Shown: positions 1 to 7,888 of the stretch, piece after piece
Layout of the letters: each line of letters opens with the position of its first letter
Position numbering within the stretch: the stretch's first letter is position 1
NCBI GenBank assembly: GCA_903862415.1
Contig: CAIOYD010000076.1
Span: 1 to 36,970, forward strand
DNA from: an uncultured Oxalobacteraceae bacterium
GTDB taxonomy: Bacteria > Pseudomonadota > Gammaproteobacteria > Burkholderiales > Burkholderiaceae_D
Reading direction: 5' to 3'
DNA length: 36,970 nt
Notes under the pieces: generated by a model
What the model was told of the DNA's origin: nothing
The model's input: the letters and a program-made list of their open reading frames with translations, nothing else
Database searches by the model: none
Position numbers and translations under genes: made by a program

Positions 1-1
1 T

Positions 2-106
2 ACGCACCATTGCGACATCTTGGAAACTGGGAACGATTCTTACCGATTTAAGCATAGTAAAAATCGTTCTGAACAAGCCGATAAAGTGGAAAAATTTGGG
101 CGCTGA
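2..106 (+). CDS. istB: IS21 helper ATPase IstB, C-terminal fragment
   Basis: A reading frame is open from base 2 to a TGA at 104-106. Its 34 residues contain HHCDILETGNDSYRFKHS, the typical IstB C-terminus (H-HCDI-ETGN-S-RFK). IstB is the AAA+ helper that assists the IstA transposase during target selection and strand transfer. Only the tail is present because the window starts inside the gene. The assignment rests on recognition of the C-terminal motif and is supported by the adjacent terminal repeat and by the IstA start at the other edge of the window. Confidence 0.75.
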   Translation, partial: THHCDILETGNDSYRFKHSKNRSEQADKVEKFGR

Positions 107-109
107 CAG

Positions 110-136
110 GTGGTAAATATTGGACGCTGTTTGACA
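110..136 (+). repeat. IS21 right terminal inverted repeat
   Basis: Read on the minus strand this begins TGTCAAACAGCGTCCAATAT and matches the left terminal repeat at 36831-36857 at about 24 of 27 positions. A second, internal copy of the same motif lies at about 86-107 (minus strand GTCAGCGCCCAAATTTTTCC). Multiple terminal repeats of this kind are typical of IS21-family ends. Confidence 0.85.
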
Positions 137-868
137 GTTAAAGGAGTTGGATTCAGTTACGGTATTTCTGGGAAAAGTGCTGAGGATGCTGAGTTTGGAC
201 TTCGGGAGGCTAAACGAGTCAGGAAAAATTCTCCCGTAGTTGTCAATGATGATATAGCGCCTTCAAACATTCGTACCGACGTGATCAGTTGCGATGAGGA
301 TAGTCGCCAACTTTCCCCTATGCGTGTGGCTGATTACTTCAACGATCCCGGCAGCATGGGATCGGAAGAATTGATTGCTTCATTGGAGAGTTTTCAGAAA
401 AATGGGCGGAAAAATCCCTTGACTGGCTTGCCAGTCAGAGAGTTGTGGCTTGCCCGTGAAGCAGAGGGTTTGCTTGGAACCTATAAGGCAAATATAGATG
501 TCGATTCTCTGAAGTGGGTTAATGATGAATTGGGGCACGCGCAGGGAGATAAATTATTGGGGCAGGTTGGCAAAGCATTGGGAATGGTGCAAATTAATGC
601 GCATCATATCAGTGGTGCTGAATTTTATGCTTTTCACGATGATCGTGATTATTTAAAGACGCAATTAGAAAAAGCGCGCTATATTTTGAGGGACGTCGAG
701 TTTGGCAATGCGCAGTGGTATTTCAGAGGGGCTGGTTTCAGTTACGGTATTTCTGAAAAAAGTGCCAGGGATGCGGAATATGGACTCCACGCAGATAAAT
801 GTGCCAGAGTAGAATCGGGTGAGCGGGTTGAACGTGGCAGTGTTCCTTCAGGCGCCTTTAAAAAATGA
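137..868 (+). pseudogene. IS-truncated gene remnant with a degenerate GGDEF-like domain
   Basis: The frame runs from the IS junction (137 falls on a codon boundary) to the TGA at 866-868. A GTG at 110 lies inside the IS and is unlikely to be a native start. The 243 residues contain two related tails, GVGFSYGISGKSAEDAEFGL and GAGFSYGISEKSARDAEYGL, which suggests two tandem modules of which the first is cut by the IS. The second module reads NPLTGLP, then DVDSLKWVNDELGHAQGD, then SGAEFY where an active cyclase has GGDEF. It has the fold signature of a diguanylate cyclase but lost signature residues, so it is probably catalytically dead. Similar degenerate GGDEF domains occur in large proteins of phages and integrative elements, so this may be debris of a mobile element. 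Assignment to the GGDEF superfamily is fairly secure; function is unknown. Confidence 0.65.
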
Positions 869-969
869 TCGGATGTGTTGCAATTGGGCAGTGATTGTAA
901 CAGGATGGATCTTCACAAAGTGCCTTTGAGCGATTGTTGAGTGCAACGGCAGTGATGATTTAAATAAAA

Positions 970-995
970 ATGCCACCCTTATAAAAGGGTGGCAT
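970..995. terminator. Bidirectional rho-independent terminator
   Basis: A perfect 11-bp stem, ATGCCACCCTT (970-980) paired with AAGGGTGGCAT (985-995), encloses the loop ATAA. T-rich tracts follow on both strands (TTTTATTTT on plus; TTTTTATTTA on minus). It lies between the end of the GGDEF remnant and the 3' end of rpmG, and most likely ends the rpmB-rpmG transcript. Confidence 0.88.
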
Positions 996-1068
996 TTTTA
1001 TTTTCCCGCCTTGTAAAATCAATATACTTATCAATGATACAGTCGGGATTTTTTGAAGCCGGAATCAA

Positions 1069-1236
1069 TTACTTGATTTTGGTTTCTTTGTAGATCACAT
1101 GCTTGCGTGCCTTGGGATCAAACTTCATGATCTCCATTTTTTCAGGCATGCTACGCTTGTTTTTTGATGTAGTATAGAAATGACCTGTACCAGCAGTCGA
1201 TTCTAACTTGATTTTGTCACGCCCAGATTTAGCCAT
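1069..1236 (-). CDS. rpmG: 50S ribosomal protein L33
   Basis: Read on the minus strand, 55 codons begin [18 protein letters not shown] and end [13 protein letters not shown], the classic bacterial L33 pattern (AxKxRxKIxLxSTAGTG, [23 protein letters not shown]). L33 is a small zinc-ribbon-fold protein of the large ribosomal subunit. This version lacks the CxxC pairs, so it is the zinc-independent C- form. A TAGGAAAA ribosome binding site lies just upstream of the ATG. It follows rpmB by 25 bases, the usual rpmB-rpmG order in proteobacteria, and is probably co-transcribed from the promoter at 1540-1568. A perfect hairpin terminator lies about 75 bases downstream. Confidence 0.96.
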   Translation of the reverse strand: MAKSGRDKIKLESTAGTGHFYTTSKNKRSMPEKMEIMKFDPKARKHVIYKETKIK

Positions 1237-1261
1237 GATATTTTCCTAAAATAGTGTCCGC

Positions 1262-1498
1262 TTAGACTTTTTCGCCACGGGCGCGTAAATCAACTAATAC
1301 AGCATCGATACCGATCTTGTCGATGATGCGTAAGCCAGCGTTAGACAAACGTAAAGAAACCCAACGGTTTTCGGATTCCACGAAGAAACGACGATTTTGC
1401 AAGTTAGGCAAAAAACGGCGTTTTGTTTTGTTATTTGCATGGGAAACATTATTGCCGACCATCGGCTTTTTCCCAGTGACTTGGCATACACGAGCCAT
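1262..1498 (-). CDS. rpmB: 50S ribosomal protein L28
   Basis: 78 residues beginning [20 protein letters not shown], with the L28 signature [20 protein letters not shown]. The length equals the usual 77-78 residues. An AAGGAG-like site lies just upstream of the ATG. It is a structural protein of the large ribosomal subunit and the first gene of the rpmB-rpmG operon on the minus strand, with a near-consensus sigma70 promoter about 40-70 bases upstream. Confidence 0.97.
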   Translation of the reverse strand: MARVCQVTGKKPMVGNNVSHANNKTKRRFLPNLQNRRFFVESENRWVSLRLSNAGLRIIDKIGIDAVLVDLRARGEKV

Positions 1499-1539
1499 GG
1501 CACACTCCTTAAAAGTTTTCCGTGATTGGAAAAAACGTG

Positions 1540-1568
1540 AGTATATCTAAAATCTGATGAAATATCAA
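1540..1568 (-). promoter_or_regulatory. Sigma70 promoter of rpmB-rpmG
   Basis: On the minus strand, TTGATA (plus 1563-1568) and TATACT (plus 1540-1545) are separated by exactly 17 bases. This is a near-consensus housekeeping promoter. The expected start of transcription is near 1533, about 35 bases ahead of the rpmB ATG. Confidence 0.72.
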
Positions 1569-1640
1569 CGACTTGCTGAAATTAATTGTGACATGTGCGT
1601 TTAATTAATTTAACAATTCGGATTGATGACACATTCTCCT

Positions 1641-2315
1641 TCATATCAAACCATGTTCAGCAAATGAGTAAGCTTTATTGCCCGTTACCACGATATGGTC
1701 GAGAACTTTGACATCCACTAATTTCAGGGTATGAATTAACTCATGGGTCAAAGTGAGATCGGCCTTGCTGGGATCTGGCACGCCGGAAGGATGGTTGTGT
1801 GCCAGAATCACCGCAGCAGCATTATAGTGCAGGGCGCGTTTAATAATTTCTCGTGGATAAACACTGGCATGAGTGAGGCTGCCACGAAACAGTTCCTCGG
1901 CCTGCAGCAAGCGGTTTTTAACATCTAAAAACAGCAGCGTGAACGATTCATGCGGCTTATCACCGATAAGCAGTTGCAGGTACTTCTGTACTGTTTGTGT
2001 AGAGTTGAGACAAATATTGTCCTTCAGGTCTTCTTCCAGTACACGTAGTGCCAGTTCGAGGATGGCTTGAAACTGCGTGAATTTGGCCATACCGATGCCC
2101 TTGATATGAGAAACGCTCTCATAGGAGGCATGGCATAAGGCGCGAATCGAGCCGAAATGCAGGATTAATTCATGTGCCAGATCGATAGCACTTTTTCCTT
2201 TGATACCAAATCGCAGGCAAATGGCGAGTAATTCTTCGTTTGATAGCGTTCCGGCTCCGTTTTTGATCAATTTTTCTCTGGGCCTGTGATCAATCGGCCA
2301 GTGTTTGATAGGCAT
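1641..2315 (-). CDS. radC: RadC/JAB-domain (MPN+) protein
   Basis: 224 residues, the usual RadC length. The N-terminal part (about 1-90) starts MPIKHWPIDHRPREKLIKNG and contains a helix-hairpin-helix-like segment (HIKGIGMAKFTQFQA). The C-terminal JAB/MPN domain carries the complete metal motif AHNHPSGVPDPSKAD near residues 170-185, that is, H-x-H-P-S-G-x8-D, as in JAMM metalloproteases. RadC was once linked to DNA repair, but its cellular role is unresolved and the protein is probably not a repair factor in the original sense. The position next to rpmB-rpmG and ahead of a divergent FKBP-ispH pair is conserved in many betaproteobacteria. The family call is secure; the biochemical role is not known. 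Confidence 0.93.
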   Translation of the reverse strand: MPIKHWPIDHRPREKLIKNGAGTLSNEELLAICLRFGIKGKSAIDLAHELILHFGSIRALCHASYESVSHIKGIGMAKFTQFQAILELALRVLEEDLKDNICLNSTQTVQKYLQLLIGDKPHESFTLLFLDVKNRLLQAEELFRGSLTHASVYPREIIKRALHYNAAAVILAHNHPSGVPDPSKADLTLTHELIHTLKLVDVKVLDHIVVTGNKAYSFAEHGLI

Positions 2316-2432
2316 AATATTAAATATAAAAGAAAATGCAGGTTTAATTCATGCGGGGTAAAAAATACGAATCCGCGCATGTGCGCACAAAGGTACAATA
2401 CACACTTACTAAAATCAGCTCCTGTGAATTTT

Positions 2433-2918
2433 ATGCCAACATTATCAGATTCCAAATCAGTTCCGCCAGTAGTAAATTCCCTAGAAGTTTTACCAAGCTC
2501 TTATTTAACACTTCATTACCGCTTGGCCAGCAAGGATGGCAATGAGATTATTAGTACCTTCAAGGAAAATCCTGCCACATTGCAACTTGGTATGGGACAG
2601 CTGGCTCCTTATCTGGAAGCCTGTTTGATTGGCTTGCCTGAGGGGACGCGGCGAACTTTTGCCTTGCCGCCTGAGCAAGCTTATGGACCGCGAAATCCAG
2701 ATTTGATTCAATATGTTTCGCGCGCCACCCTGCAGGAAAATTCTGCCATGGATGCAGATTACGTGGTGGGTGATCTGGTGGAATTTACCGCCCCTGCCGG
2801 TGGCCGCTTTGCCGGCATATTGCGCAGTATCGACGATGAGGCTGGTTTGTTTGATTTTAATCATCCGCTGGCGGGACAGGAACTGGTATTTGAAGTTCAT
2901 ATCATCGGTATTTTATAA
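2433..2918 (+). CDS. fkpB: FKBP-type peptidyl-prolyl cis-trans isomerase (SlpA/FkpB-like)
   Basis: 161 residues from the ATG at 2433. The frame is open further upstream, but only from here does the sequence resemble the family. It has the FKBP core ([60 protein letters not shown]) with an inserted-in-flap domain, as in SlyD/SlpA enzymes, and ends with [16 protein letters not shown]. These cytoplasmic proteins catalyse prolyl isomerisation and act as folding helpers. SlyD's His-rich metal-binding tail is absent, which favours SlpA/FkpB. The ribosome binding site is weak, and a GTG at 2424 is an alternative start. ispH starts 11 bases downstream, a conserved fkpB-ispH pairing. Confidence 0.9.
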   Translation: MPTLSDSKSVPPVVNSLEVLPSSYLTLHYRLASKDGNEIISTFKENPATLQLGMGQLAPYLEACLIGLPEGTRRTFALPPEQAYGPRNPDLIQYVSRATLQENSAMDADYVVGDLVEFTAPAGGRFAGILRSIDDEAGLFDFNHPLAGQELVFEVHIIGIL

Positions 2919-2929
2919 AGCACTTATTT

Positions 2930-3853
2930 ATGAGTAAAGAAATTCTTCTGGCGCAACCGCGCGGGTTTTGCGCTGGCGTAGATCGGGCGATTGAAATCGT
3001 AGAGCGTGCTCTGAAACAGTTTGGCGCGCCGATTTATGTTCGTCATGAAATTGTTCACAATGCCTATGTGGTAAATGATTTGCGCCACAAGGGCGCGGTA
3101 TTCATTGAAGAGCTCTCTGATGTTCCGGCAGGTCATACGGTTATATTTTCGGCACACGGAGTTTCACTGGAAGTGCGCCGTGAGGCTGAACAGCGCGGCC
3201 TGAAAATTTTTGATGCTACCTGTCCGCTGGTGACTAAAGTGCATGTCGAAGTCACCAAAATGCGTCGTGAAGGACGTGAAATCATTATGATTGGGCACGA
3301 GGGGCATCCTGAAGTCGAAGGCACCATGGGCCAGGCTGAAGAAGGGATGTATCTGGTCGAAACTCTTAAGGATGTGGCTGCTCTGCAGGTGCGTTTCCCT
3401 GAGATGCTGGCCTATGTTTCTCAGACCACCCTGTCGGTGGATGATACAGCCGAAATTATTGCTGCCTTAAAACAGCGTTTCCCGACCATTGCAGAACCCA
3501 AGAAAACCGATATCTGCTATGCCACGACCAATCGTCAGGAAGCGGTGAAATTTATGGCTCCGCAGGTTGATGTGGTCATCGTGGTCGGCAGTCCGAACAG
3601 TTCCAATTCCAACCGTTTGCGTGAAGTAGCGGAAAAAAAGGGCGCTGCTGCTTATATGGTTGACAATGCACAGCAAATTGATCCGGTCTGGCTGGCACAT
3701 TCTCATCGTATTGGCGTTACCGCGGGCGCTTCGGCGCCGGAAATTCTGGTTCAGGATGTGATTACAGCCTTAAAACAGTTCGGCGTCAAACATGTCCGTG
3801 TGCTCGATGGTGTGGAAGAGCATGTCGCTTTCCCTATGCCTAAGGGCTTGTAA
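2930..3853 (+). CDS. ispH: 4-hydroxy-3-methylbut-2-enyl diphosphate reductase
   Basis: 307 residues, close to the usual ~310. IspH (LytB) is the last enzyme of the non-mevalonate isoprenoid pathway. It reductively dehydroxylates HMBPP to IPP and DMAPP using an oxygen-sensitive iron-sulfur cluster. The three cluster cysteines are present: C14 ([11 protein letters not shown]), C98 ([12 protein letters not shown]) and C196 ([10 protein letters not shown]). The substrate-contacting histidines (H43 in RHEIVHN; H126 in GHEGHPEV) and the [13 protein letters not shown] and TAGASAPE motifs are also present. The start ATG follows fkpB by 11 bases, so the two are probably co-transcribed. Isoprenoid supply also feeds the ubiquinone made with UbiUVT elsewhere in the window. 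Confidence 0.97.
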   Translation: MSKEILLAQPRGFCAGVDRAIEIVERALKQFGAPIYVRHEIVHNAYVVNDLRHKGAVFIEELSDVPAGHTVIFSAHGVSLEVRREAEQRGLKIFDATCPLVTKVHVEVTKMRREGREIIMIGHEGHPEVEGTMGQAEEGMYLVETLKDVAALQVRFPEMLAYVSQTTLSVDDTAEIIAALKQRFPTIAEPKKTDICYATTNRQEAVKFMAPQVDVVIVVGSPNSSNSNRLREVAEKKGAAAYMVDNAQQIDPVWLAHSHRIGVTAGASAPEILVQDVITALKQFGVKHVRVLDGVEEHVAFPMPKGL

Positions 3854-3928
3854 TTTCGAAACATTAAGAATTCAATTTGTATACAGTTTAACTGTGTGGC
3901 ATATGTCGCATTTGTTGTGCTTAGGAAT

Positions 3929-3956
3929 TTGTCGCTGGGAAAAATCACCGTATAAT
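3929..3956 (+). promoter_or_regulatory. Candidate sigma70 promoter of livHMGF
   Basis: TTGTCG (3929-3934) and a perfect TATAAT (3951-3956) are separated by 16 bases, about 190 bases ahead of livH. It implies a leader of roughly 185 bases. The assignment rests on motif match only. Confidence 0.5.
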
Positions 3957-4047
3957 CACGCCTTTGCATGATGGACTAGCGATGGTTGTTGTGGATTGCC
4001 GGTATTGTTAGGCTTGTATGGGGTAATTATTCTTACTTCAATTGATT

Positions 4048-4074
4048 CGGCACTTCATTTCAATATGAGTGCCG
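4048..4074 (+). other. Leader hairpin upstream of livH
   Basis: CGGCACT (4048-4054) pairs with AGTGCCG (4068-4074). CAT/ATG can extend the stem past a one-base bulge, and TTTTGATT follows. It lies in the presumed livH leader, between the candidate promoter and the start codon, and could be an attenuator or a weak terminator. No leader peptide was recognised. Confidence 0.4.
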
Positions 4075-4148
4075 TTTTGATTATGTATTCTGTATAAAGC
4101 AGTACGCCTTTTGACCGCGGCCACTATTTTCAAAAAAAGAGAGACACT

Positions 4149-5078
4149 ATGGATACGTTTATCCAACAAATAATCAATGGTTTGGTACTCGGCAGTATGT
4201 ATGCCTTAATAGCGCTGGGTTATACAATGGTGTATGGCGTTTTGAATCTGATCAATTTTGCACATGGCGATGTGCTCATGATCGGCGCCATGGTGGGATT
4301 GTCCATCGTGAATCTGTTAAACCTGTTTGCGCCGGATTTACCTGGTATGGTGAAGTTACTCATTGCCATCGCAGGAACGATTCCGGTCTGCATGCTGGTC
4401 AATATCATTATTGAACGGGTAGCCTATCGTCGGCTACGCAATGCGCCGCGTCTGGCCCCCTTGATTACCGCCATTGGCGTGTCAATTTTATTAAAAACCT
4501 TTGCCATGATGATTTGGGGCCGCAGCCCGATTTCCTTTCCACAGGTGCTGTCGTCGGAGCCGATTGAAATTGGTGGTGCGGTCATTTCACCTACTCAGGC
4601 AACGTTGTTGGTGATGGCCACAGTGGCCATGTTTGGTCTGGTGTTGTTGGTAGAAAAAACCAAACTCGGACGCGCCATGCGTGCCACGGCTGAAAACCCG
4701 CGGGTTGCCGGCCTCATGGGGGTGGATACCAATAAAGTCGTTGTCGCCACTTTTGGAATTGGTGCTGCACTCGCTGCCATTGCCGGCGTGATGTGGGGTG
4801 CGAATTATTCTTCGGCCCAGTTTGCCATGGGCTTTGTCCCTGGCCTGAAGGCTTTTTCAGCTGCCGTACTCGGTGGGATCGGCAATATTTATGGCGCCAT
4901 GGTGGGCGGGATTATTCTCGGTTTGATTGAGAGTTTTGGCGCCGGTTATATTGGCGACCTGACCGATGGCATGTTTGGCAGTAATTATCAGGATATTTTT
5001 GCCTTCATCGTGTTAATTATTGTTCTCACTGTACGACCATCCGGCATCATGGGTGAACGTGTTGCTGATCGCGCTTAA
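4149..5078 (+). CDS. livH: Branched-chain amino acid ABC transporter permease LivH
   Basis: 309 residues with about eight hydrophobic segments. The N-terminus (QQIINGLVLGSMYALIALGY) followed by MVYGVLNLINFAHGD is diagnostic of LivH, the first permease subunit of high-affinity branched-chain amino acid importers. The cytoplasmic coupling region TKLGRAMRATAENPRVAGLM and the AVLGGIGNIYGAMVGG motif are intact. It starts a four-gene operon (livH-M-G-F). A GAGAGA ribosome binding site precedes the ATG. Substrate range cannot be told from the permease: LIV-type systems also carry amides, urea or short-chain amides. Confidence 0.94.
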   Translation: MDTFIQQIINGLVLGSMYALIALGYTMVYGVLNLINFAHGDVLMIGAMVGLSIVNLLNLFAPDLPGMVKLLIAIAGTIPVCMLVNIIIERVAYRRLRNAPRLAPLITAIGVSILLKTFAMMIWGRSPISFPQVLSSEPIEIGGAVISPTQATLLVMATVAMFGLVLLVEKTKLGRAMRATAENPRVAGLMGVDTNKVVVATFGIGAALAAIAGVMWGANYSSAQFAMGFVPGLKAFSAAVLGGIGNIYGAMVGGIILGLIESFGAGYIGDLTDGMFGSNYQDIFAFIVLIIVLTVRPSGIMGERVADRA

Positions 5079-5090
5079 GGAGAACAACAT

Positions 5091-6308
5091 ATGTCGACCG
5101 TTTTCAATGTAAAAACCAATCCGCTGCGTGCCTACAGCAGTTTTGCCGTACTAACGCTGGTGCTGATTCTGTTTCCTTTTGTCGCGGCTAATTTTGGTAA
5201 TTCCTGGGTTCGAATTATCGATATTGCGCTGTTATACATCATGCTGGCACTGGGTTTGAATATTGTGGTGGGTTTTGCCGGACTGCTCGATTTGGGGTAT
5301 ATCGCTTTTTATGCCGTCGGTGCTTACATGACTGGTTTGCTGGCGTCACCTCAATTTGCAGCAGTGATTGAATCGTTTATCAATACTTATCCGGTGGTGG
5401 GCGAGTTTCTGGTCCAGGTTTGTGGCCCGGAAATTGTGCAGAACGGGATTCATTTATCGGTCTGGGTTATTGTGCCGCTCGGGGCCGCTCTGGCCGGTTT
5501 GTTTGGCGCCCTGTTGGGTGCGCCAACGCTCAAGTTGCGCGGCGATTATCTGGCCATCGTCACTCTCGGGTTTGGTGAAATTATTCGCATTTTCATGAAT
5601 AACCTGAACGCACCGGTGAATATCACCAATGGCCCTCAGGGAATTAATTTGATTGATCCGATCAGAGTGTTTGGAGTTTCGCTTGCCGGTGAAGAGGGCT
5701 CTAAAGCCACTGTTTTTATCGGTCAGTTTTCCATGCCTTCGGTGAATGCGTATTACTTTTTGTTTTTGCTGCTGTGCGTAGCGATCGTGTTTGTCACGGC
5801 GCGTCTGCAGCATTCGCGCCTGGGACGTGCCTGGGTGGCGATCCGCGAAGACGAAATCGCCGCCAAGGCGATGGGTATCAATACCCGTAATATTAAATTG
5901 CTCGCCTTTACCATGGGCGCCTCCTTTGCCGGTGTGGCTGGAGCCATGTTCGCTGCTTTTCAGGGCTTTGTGTCTCCTGAATCCTTCTCGCTGGATGAAT
6001 CGATTGCTGTGCTGGCGATGGTGGTGTTGGGTGGCATCGGCCATATTCCCGGAGTGATTTTAGGTGGGGCCTTGCTGGCGGCCTTGCCCGAAGTGCTGCG
6101 CCATGTGGTCGAACCGCTGCAAATGACGCTGTTTGGCAAAGTGCTGATCGAAGCAGAAGTGTTGCGCCAGCTGTTATATGGTTTGGCTATGGTGCTCATC
6201 ATGCTCAATCGCCCGGCTGGATTATGGCCTGCGCCCAAGCATGAAGACCGGATGGATGCCGAACCAACGCCAGCGATCAAACCTGACGTCAACAGTGTGG
6301 CAGGATAA
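5091..6308 (+). CDS. livM: Branched-chain amino acid ABC transporter permease LivM
   Basis: 405 residues with about ten membrane segments. The core motifs ALGLNIVVGFAGLLDLGY, GAPTLKLRGDYLAIVTLGFG, NITNGPQGI, RLGRAWVAIREDEIAAKAMG and VVLGGIGHIPGVILGG identify LivM, the second permease of the LIV importer. It follows livH by 12 bases with an AAGGAG ribosome binding site. The C-terminal stretch after residue ~385 is polar and extends past the last helix. The transporter would need a periplasmic binding protein that is not encoded in this window. Confidence 0.94.
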   Translation: MSTVFNVKTNPLRAYSSFAVLTLVLILFPFVAANFGNSWVRIIDIALLYIMLALGLNIVVGFAGLLDLGYIAFYAVGAYMTGLLASPQFAAVIESFINTYPVVGEFLVQVCGPEIVQNGIHLSVWVIVPLGAALAGLFGALLGAPTLKLRGDYLAIVTLGFGEIIRIFMNNLNAPVNITNGPQGINLIDPIRVFGVSLAGEEGSKATVFIGQFSMPSVNAYYFLFLLLCVAIVFVTARLQHSRLGRAWVAIREDEIAAKAMGINTRNIKLLAFTMGASFAGVAGAMFAAFQGFVSPESFSLDESIAVLAMVVLGGIGHIPGVILGGALLAALPEVLRHVVEPLQMTLFGKVLIEAEVLRQLLYGLAMVLIMLNRPAGLWPAPKHEDRMDAEPTPAIKPDVNSVAG

Positions 6309-6317
6309 GGAAACAGC

Positions 6318-7091
6318 ATGAGCGAACAAATTATGTTGAATATAGAAGGCGTCAATAAAAGCTTTGGTGGTTTGCAGGCTTTGTCGAATGTCAGTATCCA
6401 AATTAAGCAGGGTCAGATATACGGCTTGATCGGTCCTAACGGTGCGGGTAAAACCACGTTGTTTAATGTGATTACCGGCTTGTATCAGCCCGACAGCGGC
6501 ACGTTTGAGCTGGCTGGCAAACCCTATTCACCTTCTGCGCCGCATGAAGTGGCCAGAGTCGGTATTGCCAGAACTTTTCAGAATATCCGTTTATTCGGCG
6601 AGATGACGGCGCTGGAAAATGTCATGGTTGGACGGCATGTGCGCACGCATCAGGGCGTATTCGGTGCGGTATTTCAGCATGCAGCAGCGCGCCGTGAAGA
6701 ACGTGAAATCAAACAGCGCGCACAGGAATTACTCGACTTTGTCGGCATAGGTCAGTTTGCCGGCCGTACGTCCAAATTTTTATCTTACGGCGATCAGCGC
6801 CGACTGGAAATTGCCCGTGCACTGGCTACCGATCCGCAATTGCTGGCGCTTGATGAACCGGCGGCCGGTATGAATGCCACTGAAAAACTGGCGCTGCGTG
6901 AGTTGCTGGTCAAAATTCGTGCCGAGGGTAAAACTGTTTTATTAATTGAACACGATGTGAAATTGATGATGGGGTTGTGTGACCGCCTGACCGTGCTGGA
7001 TTATGGCAAGCCAATTGCCGAAGGCATACCAGCAGATATCCAAAAAAATTCAGCCGTGATCGAAGCCTATCTGGGAGGTGGTCACGCATGA
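6318..7091 (+). CDS. livG: Branched-chain amino acid ABC transporter ATPase LivG
   Basis: 257 residues. Walker A is GPNGAGKTT, the signature is LSYGDQRRLEIARALA and Walker B is LLALDEPAAGMN, with the His switch in LIEHDVKLMM. The GIARTFQNIRLF motif and the C-terminal VIEAYLGGG are characteristic of LivG. It supplies ATP hydrolysis on the cytoplasmic side of the LivH/LivM pair together with LivF. It starts nine bases after livM and its last four bases overlap the livF start (ATGA), which indicates translational coupling. Confidence 0.95.
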   Translation: MSEQIMLNIEGVNKSFGGLQALSNVSIQIKQGQIYGLIGPNGAGKTTLFNVITGLYQPDSGTFELAGKPYSPSAPHEVARVGIARTFQNIRLFGEMTALENVMVGRHVRTHQGVFGAVFQHAAARREEREIKQRAQELLDFVGIGQFAGRTSKFLSYGDQRRLEIARALATDPQLLALDEPAAGMNATEKLALRELLVKIRAEGKTVLLIEHDVKLMMGLCDRLTVLDYGKPIAEGIPADIQKNSAVIEAYLGGGHA

Positions 7092-7810
7092 GTGATTCGA
7101 TATTAAAAATCAGCGCTTTGAAAGTCGCCTACGGCGGCATTAAAGCAGTTAAAGGGATAGACCTGGAAGTCAATCAGGGTGAGTTAATCACTCTCATCGG
7201 AGCCAATGGTGCCGGTAAAACCACGACACTGAAAGCCATCACGGGTACCTTGCCCTCCTGTCGGGTGGAAGGTGAAATCAGCTATCTGGGCAATAGTTTA
7301 AAGAATGTGCCGTCGTTTGAATTAATTCATCGCCATCTGGCCATGGTGCCGGAGGGGCGGGGTGTGTTTACCCGGATGTCGATTCATGAAAATCTGATGA
7401 TGGGCGCTTTTATTCGCAACGATAAAGACGCCATTCTGGAAGACATAGAAAAATGGTACCGGGTGTTTCCGCGCTTAAAAGAACGCTCGGCGCAACTCGC
7501 TGGTACCTTGTCGGGCGGTGAACAGCAAATGCTGGCGATGGCGCGGGCACTGATGAGTCATCCGAAACTACTGTTACTCGATGAGCCTTCGATGGGGCTG
7601 TCACCGCTGATGGTGGAGAAGATTTTTGAAGTCATACGTCAGGTTTCGGCCGAAGGCGTCACCATTCTGCTGGTCGAACAAAATGCCCGGCTGGCTTTGC
7701 AGGCGGCGCATCGCGGGTATGTCATGGATTCCGGAGCGATTGCCTTCAGTGGTAATGCGAAAGATTTGCTCGATGATGACAGAGTCAAGGTCGCATATCT
7801 GGGTGAGTAA
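7088..7810 (+). CDS. livF: Branched-chain amino acid ABC transporter ATPase LivF
   Basis: 240 residues. Walker A is GANGAGKTT, the signature is LSGGEQQMLAMARALM and Walker B is LLLLDEPSMGLS, with the switch region VEQNARLALQAAHRGYVM. The VPEGRGVFTRMSIHENLMMG motif separates LivF from LivG. It is the second ATPase subunit of the LIV importer and overlaps livG by four bases. It ends the operon; the strong hairpin at 7849-7878 lies about 40 bases downstream. Confidence 0.95.
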   Translation: MSDSILKISALKVAYGGIKAVKGIDLEVNQGELITLIGANGAGKTTTLKAITGTLPSCRVEGEISYLGNSLKNVPSFELIHRHLAMVPEGRGVFTRMSIHENLMMGAFIRNDKDAILEDIEKWYRVFPRLKERSAQLAGTLSGGEQQMLAMARALMSHPKLLLLDEPSMGLSPLMVEKIFEVIRQVSAEGVTILLVEQNARLALQAAHRGYVMDSGAIAFSGNAKDLLDDDRVKVAYLGE

Positions 7811-7848
7811 GTTCAGTTATGTTTAACGCAATCTCTTGCAGCGCGTAG

Positions 7849-7878
7849 GGTGTATTAGTCCAAAAGGCCTGATACACC
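7849..7878. repeat. REP-like palindromic hairpin between livF and a GNAT gene
   Basis: GGTGTATTAG (7849-7858) pairs with CTGATACACC (7869-7878) with a single G.U. CC and GG then pair inside around an AAAA loop. No T-tract follows, so it is not a standard terminator. The form (TAGGGTG-x-ATTAG, loop, complementary arm) recalls short palindromic intergenic repeats common in proteobacteria. Only one clear copy was seen here; a similar 5' half, TAGGGTGTATG, occurs near 8899. Confidence 0.5.
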
Positions 7879-7888
7879 ATGGAGTCGT

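Larger units (their letters stand above)
1..136 (+). mobile_element. IS21-family insertion sequence, 3' (right) end, partial
   Basis: The first 136 bases contain the C-terminal tail of an IstB-like helper ATPase followed by two IS21-style terminal repeats. The outermost repeat (110-136) is nearly the reverse complement of the repeat that starts at 36831, so the same or a very similar IS bounds the window on both sides, in the same orientation. The element ends at about base 136, at ...TTTGACA, and the flanking gene remnant starts at 137. The rest of the IS lies outside the window. Confidence 0.85.

Noticed and set aside
110-136. GTG at 110 as start of the GGDEF-type gene.
   Set aside because: It lies within the IS21 terminal repeat; homology to the second module begins only after the IS junction.
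1317-1550. Plus-strand 77-codon frame across rpmB.
   Set aside because: Antisense shadow of rpmB; no ribosome binding site and no family features.
5454-6044. Long minus-strand frame (196 codons) inside livM.
   Set aside because: Shadow of a GC-rich coding strand; His/Gln/Arg-rich composition and no plausible start.
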